DNA of 64,000 bases from Rotaria socialis. Taxonomy: Eukaryota; Rotifera; Eurotatoria; Philodinida; Philodinidae. Under the pieces are notes generated by a model. The model searched no databases. It was given only the letters and a program-made list of their open reading frames with translations, and was not told the origin of the DNA. The DNA lies in contig CAJNYU010000435.1 of the NCBI GenBank assembly GCA_905331475.1, positions 124,422 through 188,421 on the forward strand, given 5' to 3'. The translations under genes were made by a program, and so were the position numbers. Shown one piece after another: positions 1 to 13,800 of the stretch; within the stretch, counting starts at the first letter, position 1, and every line of letters starts with the position of its first letter.

Positions 1-3000
1 AGCAATATCTATCGAGTGTCCCAGAATAATTATAGGCTATGGGTGACTTCAACATTTTTCCACTTTACTAAATTTGATTGAATTGATTGCTTTACCAAAA
101 TATTTTCTTTTTTTCAATCTTCTACAATAAAATATACTGACAGTTTTATTGACTATTTATACATATGATTAAATAAGCACACAGTAATGTTCTAAATAAC
201 TTGGCATGAATATCCATTCTGTTGCACTGCAAGATCTTCTGGTCGATTTTTCATTATATTGACGGATTCGTCTTCATCGTGCAAGTCCGATTCTTAATTT
301 TATTGGGGAATTGATGTAAGTTCGATGTTCTGCAATTGATCTACTGGATTATTCTGCAGTAAACACATGTGAACTAACGCTATCAACGTTAAAATTTTTC
401 TTAATGTTCAAATTATTTGCCATAATTATTGAATTTAGCAAGAGGTAGAGTTCATATTAGTCACTTTAAACTAGTTTAGGTTTATCACGATTGACTGATC
501 TTGCATTGACCTTTTATCGTGTTACAAAATCAGGCTAAATTACGAATAATAATTTACCAGCAGTCTGACGCATGAATTCATGTGCACAGACTTTTAATAA
601 TTTAGCAAATTTTTCAATTATTTTTGAGTATTGAGATGGAATTCGAACTGAATAGCCTCTATGTTTGTCAACTTCTTCTCAAATCTACGTCATTTCAGAT
701 AGGAACAAGTGAAGATGACTTGGCTAAAAGAAAGCTTATTATAAACATGCAAATATCTCAATAGCAAGAGATCGCCCATGCGATCATAAATAACCATTAG
801 AATATATCTTTTTTTCGAATATCTAAGAAGCTAAAAAAATTCACAACATATTTTGTTGAGCTTCTAGCCGTGATCATCTAAAATATGAAACAAAATTGAT
901 GATGCCAAGGGTATTATTTCAATAAATACAATGATTTGTTTTAAATTTGTCGCTTCTAGTTCGATATTACTTTTTTCTCATTCGTTTTTTGTCTTCAGAG
1001 AAAGTAAAACAATGTTTTTCATAGGCGTTTACATTTTTCTTTCAAGTACTGAGTGAAAGTTTTGAAGTTTCTTATTCATTCGTTTGGAACTTACTGATCA
1101 AATTTGCTTTATCACGTAATGCTTTTGTTGTAAATCTTCATGTCTTTCACCGCAAGCATTTCTTGAACTAGATTTCAATTCATTTTATAAAGTGTCTTCG
1201 CATAAAAAACCATTGGAACCAGGAAGTATCAGTTGCATATTTCGTTCAATTCAATTAGATCTCATAAACATTTTACTCTAACATATCGTAATACTAGTAT
1301 GCAGTTACAGGCTTAAACGGATATTAAAGCGGAGAAACGCTACTATTTGTTAAGACTTCATGACACAAATGTATTACAAAATAATTCAAAAATGTAATGT
1401 AGTCAGAGTCTGCCATTGGTAATCAGGGCCTGTCATAGGGAATTAGGGTCTATCATAGGGAATCAGGGTCTACCAGGGTCTACTAGGGTCTACAAAGGTC
1501 CTAAAAAGATGTGGGCTGTGATGTGTGTGTTCTCGCTGTGTACACCCTTCATCACACCCACACTATCATGTATGATGTGTGTGTGTGCTCTTGCTGTGTA
1601 TACCCTACGTGACACCCACACCATGGCAGACACTGATTCTCTATGGCAGACCCTGATTCGCTATGGTAGACCCTGATTCTCCGTGGTAGTCCTCATAAGA
1701 GCTATACTGGTTATTGTTCAATACAGAATTACTTTGGAATCGGCTAATCTGAATTTGTAATTCATTTGCGTCACCCAATGTTTGTTAAAGATCATGTCGT
1801 GTGTCAGAGTTCAGCTAAATATCGCTTCTTCTCCTAGAGAATATTAAATAGTTTGAATATGTATTACAACATCAAAATGGATATCACGAGGCAAATATTG
1901 GCATAATTACACTCTTGTTCTAGCTACAAGGATCTATTACTGAGGCTGAAAAGCAAGGCACTCATAAACGTCCTGAATTTCCTACTAGTAATTTCAAGGT
2001 CTAATAGTATATTTCTGACGAAAAAAATATAAAGCATCATTTTATCCAATCAAAAATGCTGCAAACATTCGTCATCGATGAACTCACACATTCGCACTGT
2101 CATAGTTTGCACAATTCGTTGTTGCCATTAAAAACTAACAGTACTTTAGAATTGCCTTAGTTCTTTGGCCATAAGAATACTTTACGAAGTAAAACGTTAT
2201 TTTTCGAAACATAAAAATGAGAGTACGATAATCAACAGAATAATATGATATAGTTAAGATAGTTGCAGAAACACATACAGCAACTGCCACGATAATTAAT
2301 TAAATAGTTATTGAAACGAGAGAGAAAGTCATAAAGAAGTAAATTTTAAAGCAAATTCTCAGAGAAACAGAAGCTAGAAATCAAGAAATTCGTGTGTCTA
2401 CGCATGAAAAACTTTCATTTCAGAAGACTCAATTGAATTGAAAGAAAACTATCATCCCTGTTAACAATAAATATTCTGTAATAGCCACTAGTGAAGAACG
2501 ACTGCAGCCTCATACTTTAGCATAAATAACACCAATATATTCCAATCTTGATATGTTTATCACGCAGCAATATGATAAGATTCATCGATGATCGTGACCG
2601 TTTATTTCGCGATAATTAAGCTAACTAATGTTGCAAGTGTTCACAACTTTTTCGCTCGTTGTTTGTCCGCTCAGAAAAAATAAGTAAAGATGGGAACATT
2701 TTATGACCGTCTCATCAGCTTGTTTTAGCGCCATTCGAATGACCTATATGTAATTTCTACGCTTGATTCTAGATAATATGCCGAAAGAAAACGAAGAATT
2801 CATTGCGTAGCGCCCATTCGAACCCATTAAAATCACGCTTCTGAAAATTCTCTTGGACTTCATAGTAAATTTGTTAAATAATACGACAACTATTGTTGGT
2901 AATTATTGAGATATTCATGAAAAGCTTGAAGTAATTCTCAGTCTCGTTGTAAATATACAGATAGGGAAACTATATGTATCCGACTTTTTATTGTGTGATC

Positions 3001-4171
3001 GTGTTTCATTGCAGTGTTATTTTCTTTTTTTGATATTGTAAAGACGATCAGGAGCGCGTCTGATCTGAGTGGGAGAGTGTGCCGATATTTGTGGTACGAT
3101 CGTCAACATGAATTTCAATCGTTTTATCTGTGCCCACTCCTAATATTTGTTGTAATTCAAGTAAGATCTTTGCAAAGCAAGAACAAAATCACAAGTGTGA
3201 GATAGCTACAAGAATTTGCGTTCTTTCTGAATCTAGATCGAAATTTTTTGACTGTAAACTTAACTTCAAAGTTGTATTTTATTTCAATTGCAACGCCACT
3301 GACATTCTATTTGTCTTTAGCAGAGCAATAGAAACTTGAAAGAATTTTTCCATTTAATGAGACTTTTCAGTTGAATAATGCTGCTACAATTTTGTAGGAT
3401 TTCTAATTTAAAAACAGCAATTACATTTGTTCATCAAAGATTCTAAAACTAAATTTCAACGAACTGAAGCGTGTAAAAACTTATCCTAAATTCAGGAAAT
3501 GAGAAAAGCAACAAGTCGATTTCCCATAATGAAGATTTGATTAAAGAATAGTATGACTATCTAAATGACTTTCTCGAGTCCTCTGGAGAAAAGAAGACAT
3601 CATCAATCATATCAGCTATTGCTAAATGATCGTTTTGACAATCTTTGAGTCTCATTTCATACCGTAGAAAAGAGATCAGTCTCCAATTTGAAACACAAAA
3701 AATAAAAATTGAGACGTGCCAACTCCATTGATCAAAAGTGACATTTTAATCAAACGAATGGGATGGATTTGGCTTTTAATTGAAGTCATGTAATTCCAAT
3801 AGTGAGAATGTTTCCTTTAATTAATGAATTTAAAATACATCAGCTTTTATTTCCGTTGCAGTTATTTAATGGCATTTTTAATAAACTGTTTCAAATTGTC
3901 AAAAGTAATTTTCCCTTTAAACTGAATTTTTATGGTTCTCAACGAATAATGTATAGAGCTTATACGCCATGAAACGTGTTACTATTTCATTCAAAAACAT
4001 CGCGACACCTTTTAACACCATCTGCTATATCTACGTTTGATTGGGTAATTTAAAAAAATGAATTAACTGAAAAATTAGGTTGGAAAGAAGAAAAAACGAA
4101 ATTTTGTGTAAAATCACATCTAAATTTTATGAATATGAATCTAAACTAAGTATAGAAAAATTTCATTTTAG
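1..4171. other. Gene-poor region upstream of PDS5
   Basis: I find no supportable gene here. Reading frames are short and scattered, and none shows a recognisable domain or a consistent splice pattern. The one structured stretch is the compound repeat at 1402-1690. The last bases (about 4161-4171) form a pyrimidine-rich run ending in AG directly before the PDS5 start codon, so they are probably a splice acceptor rather than ordinary leader. Confidence 0.6.
1402..1690. repeat. Compound direct and inverted repeat with AGGGTCTACC-type units
   Basis: The left part (1402-1500) repeats a short unit of the form AATCAGGGTCTACC several times. The right part (about 1622-1690) carries the reverse complement, GGTAGACCCTGATTCTC, again repeated. 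Between them lie two similar GT-rich segments (about 1519-1560 and 1574-1620), each containing GATGTGTGTGT followed by a GCTGTGTA motif and a CACCCACAC end. The structure is therefore an inverted repeat with tandem arms and a duplicated core. It could be a degenerate mini-element; no coding capacity is credible. Confidence 0.6.
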
Positions 4172-7100
4172 ATGTCGGACCCAACTGAGGATATAAAGTC
4201 ATTTTTTTCAACAACAAAAGCATTAAAATCAAAAGGAAAAGTAATTCTTATTTTTATTTCTGGTATCAAGTTTGAATTGTTGTTTTAATATTCGTTAGGA
4301 TTTTTTTCAACTTCATAAACAAATCACAGATTATAAAAAAACAAATAAGCAACGATCAGAAAAACTTAATGAATCAATTATTAAATTTGTTCAATTTTCT
4401 TGCGACTTAGCCAGGTTAAATTCTTTGTTTTCTTACATATTTTAAAAACGATTTTATTTCATGACTTTAGTAATCCAGAATACAGTGCAATTTGGCAATC
4501 ACTTGTTGATATTACATCAGATATTGTCAATTCTTATGGGGCATTACATTCTGGTACTGATCCACAAACGTTTGATGTTTTTTTCAAGCCGTTACTTCAG
4601 GTAAAAAAGCGTCTTCAGTACATTTTTTAAATGTCCCAATTAGTTTCAAATAACGACAATCATTATCCTCTGTAGTACTTTTTACCTGCACTGATCGAGT
4701 TATGAAAAAATTCACCAGTAAATTATTTTAACGATGTTAGACGTAAAAGTTTTCTTTTGACAGTGACACGATTATCTGTATCTTTAGAGCTGAAAGTAAG
4801 AAGAACCAAACCATGGCGGAGAGATATAACCCTTCTCTATCTTAAGTGCTGAGCTACACATGTGTTTTACTTACGTGGACATTAAGTCTTTGTTGTCGAT
4901 GGGAACTGTAAAGTAGATTTAGTGGTCGTGAGACATACAACAAGCTTGTAAAATTTTACTACCGAAGTAGCAATAAGACAAGACTATTCTTGTTTTGTTA
5001 AGAAGGTTGATATATTAGACATGTTTTAATTCTCTTCTTTTCTTTTATTTAAAATTTAAATCAATTTAATTTGATCTGATCTCATAGTTTATTAATTTAA
5101 ATTAAAATCTTTTATATAAATTATGACGTTTCGTTTCTCGATAAAATACTTCATCAGGCATAAAAATTTAAGACATATGTACATATAAACAAATTTTTCT
5201 TTTCTTTAGCCATACTTTTGATAGTAGCACGGAAAAGGATTCAATCCTTAGCTAGCTATTACTATTACCGTCTTGTTTTTCGTATCCCTATCAAAAGTAT
5301 GACTAACGCTAAAAGAAAAGAAAAATCTGTCTTAAATTTTTATGTCTGATGAAGTATGTTATCGAGATACGAAACGTCACAATTTATATAAAAATTTTAA
5401 ATAAAAAAAAAGAAAAGAATTAAAACATGTCTAATAAGACAAGACTATTCATAGCTCACTAAGATCTACATGACGTATATAAATCGAACGTTATTATGGT
5501 TGACATGTAAAAATATGATGTAGAAACGAAACAGCAAGTATCGTATGAGTGTTTTTAAACAATATACGAGATAATTTGTTAGTTTAGTATCTGAAATTTA
5601 GGACAGGAAAAGGTATGTGGAAAATCTCTATAGATATCTTTTTTTTAGAGAATCATGCGAATCCATATTTGACTTTTTTCTGTAAAAATAAAAGAAATCA
5701 GAGAAAATATTTAGTTCACTGCAAAATACTCTGATAAAAGTCTGTTCATGGTTCTCTTTTTTAGGAAATTGATGTTGAAGAACATTCTGATCTATATAAA
5801 TTCATCGAACGGCTTCTTGCTAAAATAAATCTTGGCTTCAAAATAGCAACCAGCGAAGTTTGTTCTCATAGTTTTTAAAGACTATTGATTTAGTTGTATA
5901 TTTCATTGATTTAGTATTTTCGAAAATTATTTCTTGATGCATTCGCTTCAAATGTTAAACGTAAATTAAAAGAAAGTTATGATCTATTTCGTATTATTCA
6001 TGTACATATTCCTGAAATAATTTCACCGATTCTTACTATGCATCAAGCATTTCTAAAAGTAAATACGAAAGAGTGGAGTACAACATAGCGAATTCATTCT
6101 TTTGTATATTTTTAGAATCCAAATCCAGACCAAAGAGAAATTGGTATTCGTTTCATAGTTGATGTTCTTATAGGAACATATACCATAAGAGAAGAATTAA
6201 GTCGAGATGTTCTCGATGAGTTTCGTAAAAGGTAATTTGTCCTCTAGTAGAAATAAATTCGTCTTTCTTACTCATCAGAAGAATGTATGAGTGTCTAACA
6301 TAATTATATGTTACAAGTTAAAAATTGAATGTTTTCTGTCGAATTTTCATTTATATTGTTATAAAACATAGCCATATTTACACTTGAAGTTTATTCCATT
6401 TACAACTATTTTTAGTTTTCATGAAAAAGATTCGGAATCTCAACGAATCGCTATTGAAAATCTTTCAAAATATCTTTTACGAAAAACTTATCTAACGAAT
6501 ATTCTCATCGGTAAATTTGTTTTCTCAAAAATTATTCGTTTCTTTTCAATAAAATTTCTTTTAGATGATTTAAAAAAATGTTTCGAGTTTCAAATGATAT
6601 CGTCTCATCTCTTAATTGTTCTTGTTGATCAACTTAGCTTGGCAATCAAAGAATGTTATCATGCCGCACCAGATTCTCTTCTTCATTTACTTTTAACTGG
6701 ATGTAATCATTCAATAGTAAGAACATAAAATAATGTTTTTGACACTAAGTTTTATTCTAAATTTTTTTAGCCATCTGTAGCAATCACTTCTATCGATACT
6801 ATAGCTTATCTATATCGTCTTTATTATGTTAAGGATCCATATCCTTCACCAACTCGTTCACGTCTTGATACTGTACCAAGAATTGTTCTTCATACAGCTA
6901 TTAAACATCCAGATTTGATCGTTCGGTAAGCATAGAAAGAAAGAAAAACGTTGATGAATCGATAGGTTATTTGTCTTGATCTATAGTGTTGAATCACAAA
7001 CACGATTTTTTGAAAATATTATTTTTGAACACTATCGAATTGACGAGCGAACTCGTCAATTTTTTATTTTCGCACAATCGGATTTGGGCGATGAAGGCGT

Positions 7101-10100
7101 GAAGTAAATATTAATTCTGGCTTAATATGTTTAATACACTGAATTTTTGTTTCTAGAAATTTCGGCCAATTACTTCATACTCAATCGGAGTATGGTTAAC
7201 ATAAAATAAAATGAAAACATAATTTTTTTGAAATTTAATTCATTTAGATTACGATCACTTTTACACAAGGCTTTAGTTAAATGTTGTACAACAACTGAGA
7301 CAAGTCGTAATAAGATGAGTACAAGTGAAGATGAAGAAGAAGATTTAACACCTGATTTGGAAGAATTAGATTATGAAAATGATAATGATGAACGTACAAC
7401 ACTTAACCAGATTTTACAAAAAATTAGTGATTGTAATTAATGTTTCCTTTTCTTTAGTAATCTATAATGGAAGTCTTCAAATTGATAGAACATTTTCTTA
7501 GGCCAGACTTTAGAAGATTTCTTTTGTTGATCAGCATTATGACAATTATTTTATTTAGTATGCTTTACCCCGAAAGAACAGGGCATACAAAAATTACGTG
7601 AATGGATAATAAAATCAGAACCGAAAGCAAGAGAAAAACTACAATCAATCTCATCATTGACGCTCGATCAATCGGCACTGGTTGATACAACATTTTCTAA
7701 AACAGTTAGTTTAGTTGTTTGTTTTTATTCATATTCAAATTTTGAAGAAAGTCACATGTGTTCATCTCTCTGTGTAATTTAGACAATTCATATGGATGAT
7801 TCAACAGCAACTATTAATGAAGCTATACAACTTGTTGAAGATCGTTTAGCTAGTCGTGTATCCATTGTTTTCTCACATGACTTTCTTCAAGAATTTCCAT
7901 TATGTGCACAATCTTATTTTAATGAAGGTAAGGCTTCATGTGACATTGATATATACATACGTACATGGATAATTGATTTAGAAGCAAAATTAGATGAACC
8001 GACTGATGAGGACGATGATAATGAGGATGACGACGAAGATGAGAATGAATCTGCTTCATTGAAATCAACAGAAAATCGATCGAAAAATGAACAACATCAA
8101 CATCGTTGTATTAAACAAATGGGAAAATTAACAAAAGTAAATTTTTATTGTTTCAAATGTTTGTATCTCATTTTTATTCATTTGATTAAGGTTCTTCGAA
8201 CATATCTTGATAGTTTCATGGATGTTGAAATTTTAGAAAAATTTATTGAAATTATCGATGAAAACCGACCAATACTGAGTAAATTTCAAGCAGATGAACT
8301 TGATTCTATTTAGATTTTCATTATTTTTAGGTACATTTGTTTTTGGTATCTTAGCTGAGTTCGGTGCACTTCTCGGTCCTGGTCAAATAAAAACTGCGCT
8401 TATCGAGTAAAACCAAAACTGATAATTGTTGTTAAGTAATTATTGTTTTTCCTCTGACAACCATAGTCGTCTTGTCGATGTTCTTGTCGATGCAATTAAC
8501 AAAGGTGATACAACAACAATGGGTAAATGGGCTATGCGGGCACTCGTACCTATTGTTGGATCAAATGAACAACAACTAGAACATATTATTACACACGATC
8601 TATTTGGCAAAGTAAGTTCAAATTTATCAAAGATCTTGTAATGGAATCGTCTCTCGCAAACGTAAATATCCTGTATTTTTAGACAAAAACATCGTGGTGG
8701 TCAACAGACGGTTCAGCATCACCGTATCGATGGCTATTACTAAGTCATATAGTTAAATATGCACCATCAACACGAACAATGTTTAATATTCTACAACAAA
8801 TAATCAAAGTGATTCTACGTCATTTTCCAAATGTAAAATTCGAAGTATTCTGTAGTTGCAGAAATTTATCTTTTTTTAAAATTTAGCCTAAAAATACCGA
8901 TGCACCCATGAAATCATTTGATGAAGTTTCTAATGATATTCAAATGAGAGTAAGAAAATACACACAATAGAATTTTGAATAATATTGATGAAAAATTTCT
9001 TTAGGCTAACCAATTGAAATTTCTTTCGCGTTCGACAAATTGTATTCATGTACAGCGGCACGGAAAGTCGTTTATGAACGACAACGATGATGATGATGAT
9101 GATGATAATGAAGATGCCGATGATGAAGATCGTATTGATACAATTAATTTACTTATGAAATTTTTACTTAAATTAATTAAAGATGTTTTTATATTTCCTA
9201 ACAATGAGTTAGTTAATATTATTTTATTTTTCATTCAAAAAAAAATCGATTTCCTTTCTTTCAGAATTGGTCGACATTATTTACAATTGCAAGCATCGAT
9301 TGAAGTACTTCGTATGTTAGAAATTCCTGAAGTTTTTCACAGTTTTGCACCAACTGATTACGTTGAATTATTTACTGCTGCAACAGTAAGAGTTTCTTAA
9401 ATAAACAAAAAAAACGTGTAAACGGAATAATTTTTCAATGAAATTTAGCATCAAAATTCTCATGTTCGTCATCGATTTCTTCAACGTATTTTAAATAAAG
9501 TAGCACAATGGAAATTATCTGTTCTATTTCTTGGTTTTACCATTGCCGTGCCCAATGATGACGATGACGTATTAACGGGAAAAAATCTTAAATCAGTTAT
9601 GGAACGTTTATATTTATTAGCGTCAAAAGGATCAGGTACAGTAGATAAGTGAGATCGACCGATAAGAATCTCACTCAAAATCTGAATGAGACCAACGTAT
9701 ATTTAGCACATAAAAACTAACGAGAAAACAGAACAAAACGGTCCATTAGATCTGTACGAGTAGACAGATCCTTTTGTTTTCCTTAGATCCGATGAAGATT
9801 TTTTTCGTTGACTCAACAGTATTTCATTGCGGTTAATTTAGTTGAAACGATGCAACGGTTATTACCAGAAAAAAGCATATCATTAATGGTCTATTTACAT
9901 GCTAATAATCGAAGTCTTATTGTTGAAATCGATCGAGAAGTTCTTGAATCAATAACCAAGTAAATATTACTATCGTTTTCTTTCACTCTTTGTTTTCTAT
10001 GATAATTTCTAGTTCTGTTAAATGGAGTTTACGCACTATGTTACAAGCACGTGAAAAAACTAATAAACGATTTCATGGTGCTATACCAAAATTACTTCAT

Positions 10101-10824
10101 TCAATAAAACATAGCCGTTCAAAAGCCGATCCGCTTGATGACGATCTTCATCATGTATGAAAATGTTTCAAAGTTAAAATAAAATCATACTTTATTCTGC
10201 TCTCTTATCTAGCGTATCTATTTGGTTGTCGATATATTTCAAGCAACATTTGCTGATTTGTCACCACTCGAAGCTTATGATTTTGCTGATGTTCGTAATA
10301 ATCTATCCGGTGAACCACTTCTTTTTACACAGCCAAACTTCGTATGTTGAATATTAGTTTTCTGTATTTTTTGTTATCTTCTCATTTGTTTTAGAAAAAT
10401 TTAAATACACAATCTTATTTGCCTGATTTTTATAAAGAAAAAAAAGTAACAAAACGTTCGAAGAAAAAAGATGAAACAATGCCATCCGGTGATGATGATA
10501 CTGATAATGAAACTGAATTTAGTGAAATGGCTATAACACCAACAGTAGCAGCTGATGATGAAGATGATGAGAAAAATACAAGAAAAAAAAAGAAAAATTT
10601 ACCAACGAAAAAACGTCAGCGTTCTCGTGCTATTGAACCACCATCGAGTTCAAGTGAAACAATCGATGATGATGATGATGATGAAGATGAAGAACAAATG
10701 CAACAGGAAGAAAAAGAAAATGAGAAAAAAAGGTTTTCTATTTTCGGATTTTTATAAATTTAAATTTCTATTTGTTTTTCATTTTTTTAGTCGAAAGCGA
10801 AAAATTTCATCATCGAAACGGTAA
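4172..10824 (+). CDS. PDS5: PDS5-family cohesin-associated HEAT-repeat protein
   Basis: Spliced model of 27 exons coding 1,232 aa: 4172-4240, 4299-4414, 4471-4600, 5765-5857, 5915-6058, 6116-6231, 6416-6510, 6565-6716, 6771-6925, 6987-7103, 7157-7189, 7248-7432, 7559-7704, 7783-8136, 8191-8278, 8331-8406, 8467-8611, 8683-8832, 8887-8949, 9005-9207, 9265-9385, 9449-9635, 9842-9959, 10013-10154, 10213-10341, 10395-10732, 10791-10824. All introns are GT-AG. The family binds cohesin on chromatin and regulates its release and sister-chromatid cohesion. By eye the protein follows PDS5 through the HEAT body, for example the stretch around SRDVLDEFRK and KYLLRKT, then RIDERTRQFFIFAQ, GRHYLQLQASIEVL and NSHVRHRFLQRILNK. 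The C-terminus is acidic and then basic (poly-D/E, KRKISSSKR), as in PDS5 tails. It is somewhat shorter than vertebrate PDS5A/B (about 1,340-1,450 aa) and strongly diverged. The start follows an acceptor-like AG immediately before ATG. The least certain junctions are 7432/7559 and 9635/9842. Confidence 0.75.
5013..5436. mobile_element. Foldback (MITE-like) element in PDS5 intron 3
   Basis: The ends are an exact 18-bp inverted repeat, TATTAGACATGTTTTAAT at 5013-5030 and its complement at 5419-5436. Complementarity continues inward, for example the segment around GACGTTTCGT, ACTTCATCA and CATAAAAATTTAAGACA near 5125-5175 pairs with 5330-5385, leaving a small loop near 5226-5290. It has no coding capacity. 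A perfect 18-bp direct repeat, AATAAGACAAGACTATTC, lies at 4972-4989 and 5433-5450, bracketing the element and overlapping its right end by 4 bp. This 424-bp insertion explains much of why intron 3 (4601-5764) is far longer than its roughly 60-nt neighbours. Confidence 0.75.
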
Positions 10825-13800
10825 AAGATTTTTTCATGCAAAAAAATCAGAAATCAAATAGAATTAAGTGTCTCATCATTTTGCACAATAACGAGTTTGC
10901 TTATTTTAGGAATCATAAGTGAAGTCTGATTGTGAGAAAATTTTCATGTGGAGGCGTTAGAAGGTCAATATTTGATTTTTCATGAGACAACGATATTTCA
11001 ATGTAAGAAATAAATCTACTCTTAGCATTTTTAATCCCCTTATTCAGTAGTTCAGGCTCAGGGTTGTCTGTATTACAAAAAAAAGAAAATCGTGATGTCA
11101 AATACTTGCATTTGAATAGTCTTGACATACGAGTTCGTGGTATCTGTTAAATCAAAACTCATAACTTAGCCTAGTGTTAATCATTTGCCTTGAAATTCTC
11201 TCCCCCGAATTACAGACCTATGCAACTTTATTTGCATGCAGAGCCAGAAAATGTCATAAAGATCCTTTTATTTTTTGGAAGCGCCAGCAATGCAGTAAGG
11301 TCGATTTGCTGCTTGCTTTTCGTCAATATATCAAGCAAAGGCATTGAATTTCATATGTTTATAAACTGATAGCGAAATTTATTTTGACAATGGTACGTGC
11401 TGCATCGAAGTAATTGAAGATCAACCACATGAAATCAATTGATTGACGACCTTCTTCTATATAGAATTTATATTGCGTAGCAATGTCTCATATGTAAATA
11501 CGAAGAAGTAGAAGAATAAGGAAAAAAAGAGCATTACACGTTTAGAAGAATTGCGAAGCCCGAGTACAATAATGCCTTTGAGTTACGACGATGTTAAATG
11601 GTTTCAGTAAATAAAATTGATTTTAGTCATCGTTTGAAGTATCACTTGAATTTACAGTTCATGTCAAGAAATATTGTTCATATTTGAATAAAATAAAATA
11701 TTTATAAGATCAATGTGAACGTAATATAATCAATCAATGATTGTTATTGTATTATCATCGAAGGAATTCTAAAGCAAAAAAAAACAGAAATTATATATAT
11801 TTGTTCTTTTTGTCTTCTTCTGTATATCTGATATTGTTATGAAAATAAAATTTAAGTTATGTAGACTAAAGGATCGTGTTGGTGTTGTTGCTGTTTTTTT
11901 TTCGATTATTTAATATCAATGATTTTCTACGTATAAACTATAAATTGAAATGATACTTCAAACTATGTTTACCATCGAATCTTATTTACTCATCCTATCT
12001 AACATCGTCTAAATCCAACAGCAAATAGAGACGAAGATGATTGTTATATATTGAAGATCGAAATGTTCTTAAACATACGATTTTGTTTTCAGTCGTTGGG
12101 GAAAATTTGACTTGCACTATCAAAATGAACGATAGATTCTAATTATATATTTTAATAAGAAAGCCATCAATCAATTGATTGCTATCTATGATGTAGTAGT
12201 TGACCTCAAATAACTTCAACCATGATATAGCAGCTACATATCTTATCGACATCACTGGCAATATTTACAGTAGCATGTAATTCACATTTCTTATTCTATG
12301 TCCGAGAAGAAAGCATGACAAAGTAAATTGTCTGTTTCATAGTTATTAGGAATGATAATGTCAGTAGATTTTTCTCTCCGATGATATCGATATATATATA
12401 TATATATAATATAGTTCAGTAGATGTGGCACAAAAGAAAATTTTCATACATAGAATACTGTTATAATTAATCATACGTGTTTTTTCTTTTATTTCTAGTA
12501 CAACAAAACGAGTTTCAAAATAATAGCGATCCCATATATATATATATATATAACCAATGTACATGTAGATATATATTTATGAAAAACTAGTCAAGAAATC
12601 AAAGGTGCTCTTATTGAAGATTTTTCTTATTTTTTCTTTCTTTCTTGTCCGTTTAATTGTTGTTTCTTTTTTCTTATTGAACTAAAAAGAAGTCAAATAA
12701 ATTTAAGAAAAATAAACATCATCCAGATGCAAACGGAATAGTTGATGGCGATACGTAGATCATAATAGAGAAAGAAAAAGAGCAGTCGATCTGATTTATC
12801 AATCAATGAAAAGAACCGAAGAGCAACATTGTCTACTGGCTATACTAGTACATTGCATGACCGTTACCCGTAGGCTCTATTCGATTGAAAATGGTTCATT
12901 ATTGACATGCATTTCTTTTTCTTCTTTTCTGATGTTTTAAGTAAAATGATTTTGTACGTTGAATTTAATACTATGCATACAGTGCATGTTGATTCATGTG
13001 ATTTTCATTTTTTTCTTCTTCTGTCTTTTCACTTTTTGAGATATGTCCAGAATGGATAAAACTTTCTTTTGTAAATCTATATTTATTTGTCTTGATTAAA
13101 TAGTATTTAGTAATCACGATAAGAAGCTATTTTATTATGCACTATAATATGCTCGTTTTGCTTTTCTTCCTATTGTCATTGTCATGTACGTGATCTATCT
13201 CTTTTCTTCTCTTCGCGATAGCATGTCATCATCATCATCACATGCCACATACATACATGCGGACAGACTGACTCATTATTTGAATGAATGTTAATCATTT
13301 TCATCTTGATCATCGCTGCAGGCGGTAGTCAGTCAGTTGGTAGAAGTGATGCATTTTACACACATACACATTCTCATTTAGATTTTTTCTCTTTTTTCTT
13401 TTTTGTTCACATGTGTGTATACATGTTTCGTCGTCATCCTTTTTTTTCACCTGTTCATCTACATTGACGTAAGCGGCAAACGAATACATTTTTGTTAAAC
13501 ATCATTGATCTTGACTGTATACTTGCCCGTTTCTTTTTCCTTATTGCAACCGTCGTATAGAATATGATAAGATCAATCATAATAATGAACAAGTCATTTT
13601 CTTTTCGATATTATATGTTCTTGTTTAAAATAAGTAATCAAACATAGTTATAAAGGTGTATCTGATTCGATGATTTGACAATAGATTACCCATACTATTA
13701 CTCGCTAATAAGCAATGCAATGCGAAGTTTTATTTTTCGCTAGTTAATCAACCGAGAAATGATCGTATAGAATATAAATATATATTCTTTTAGATGACGG

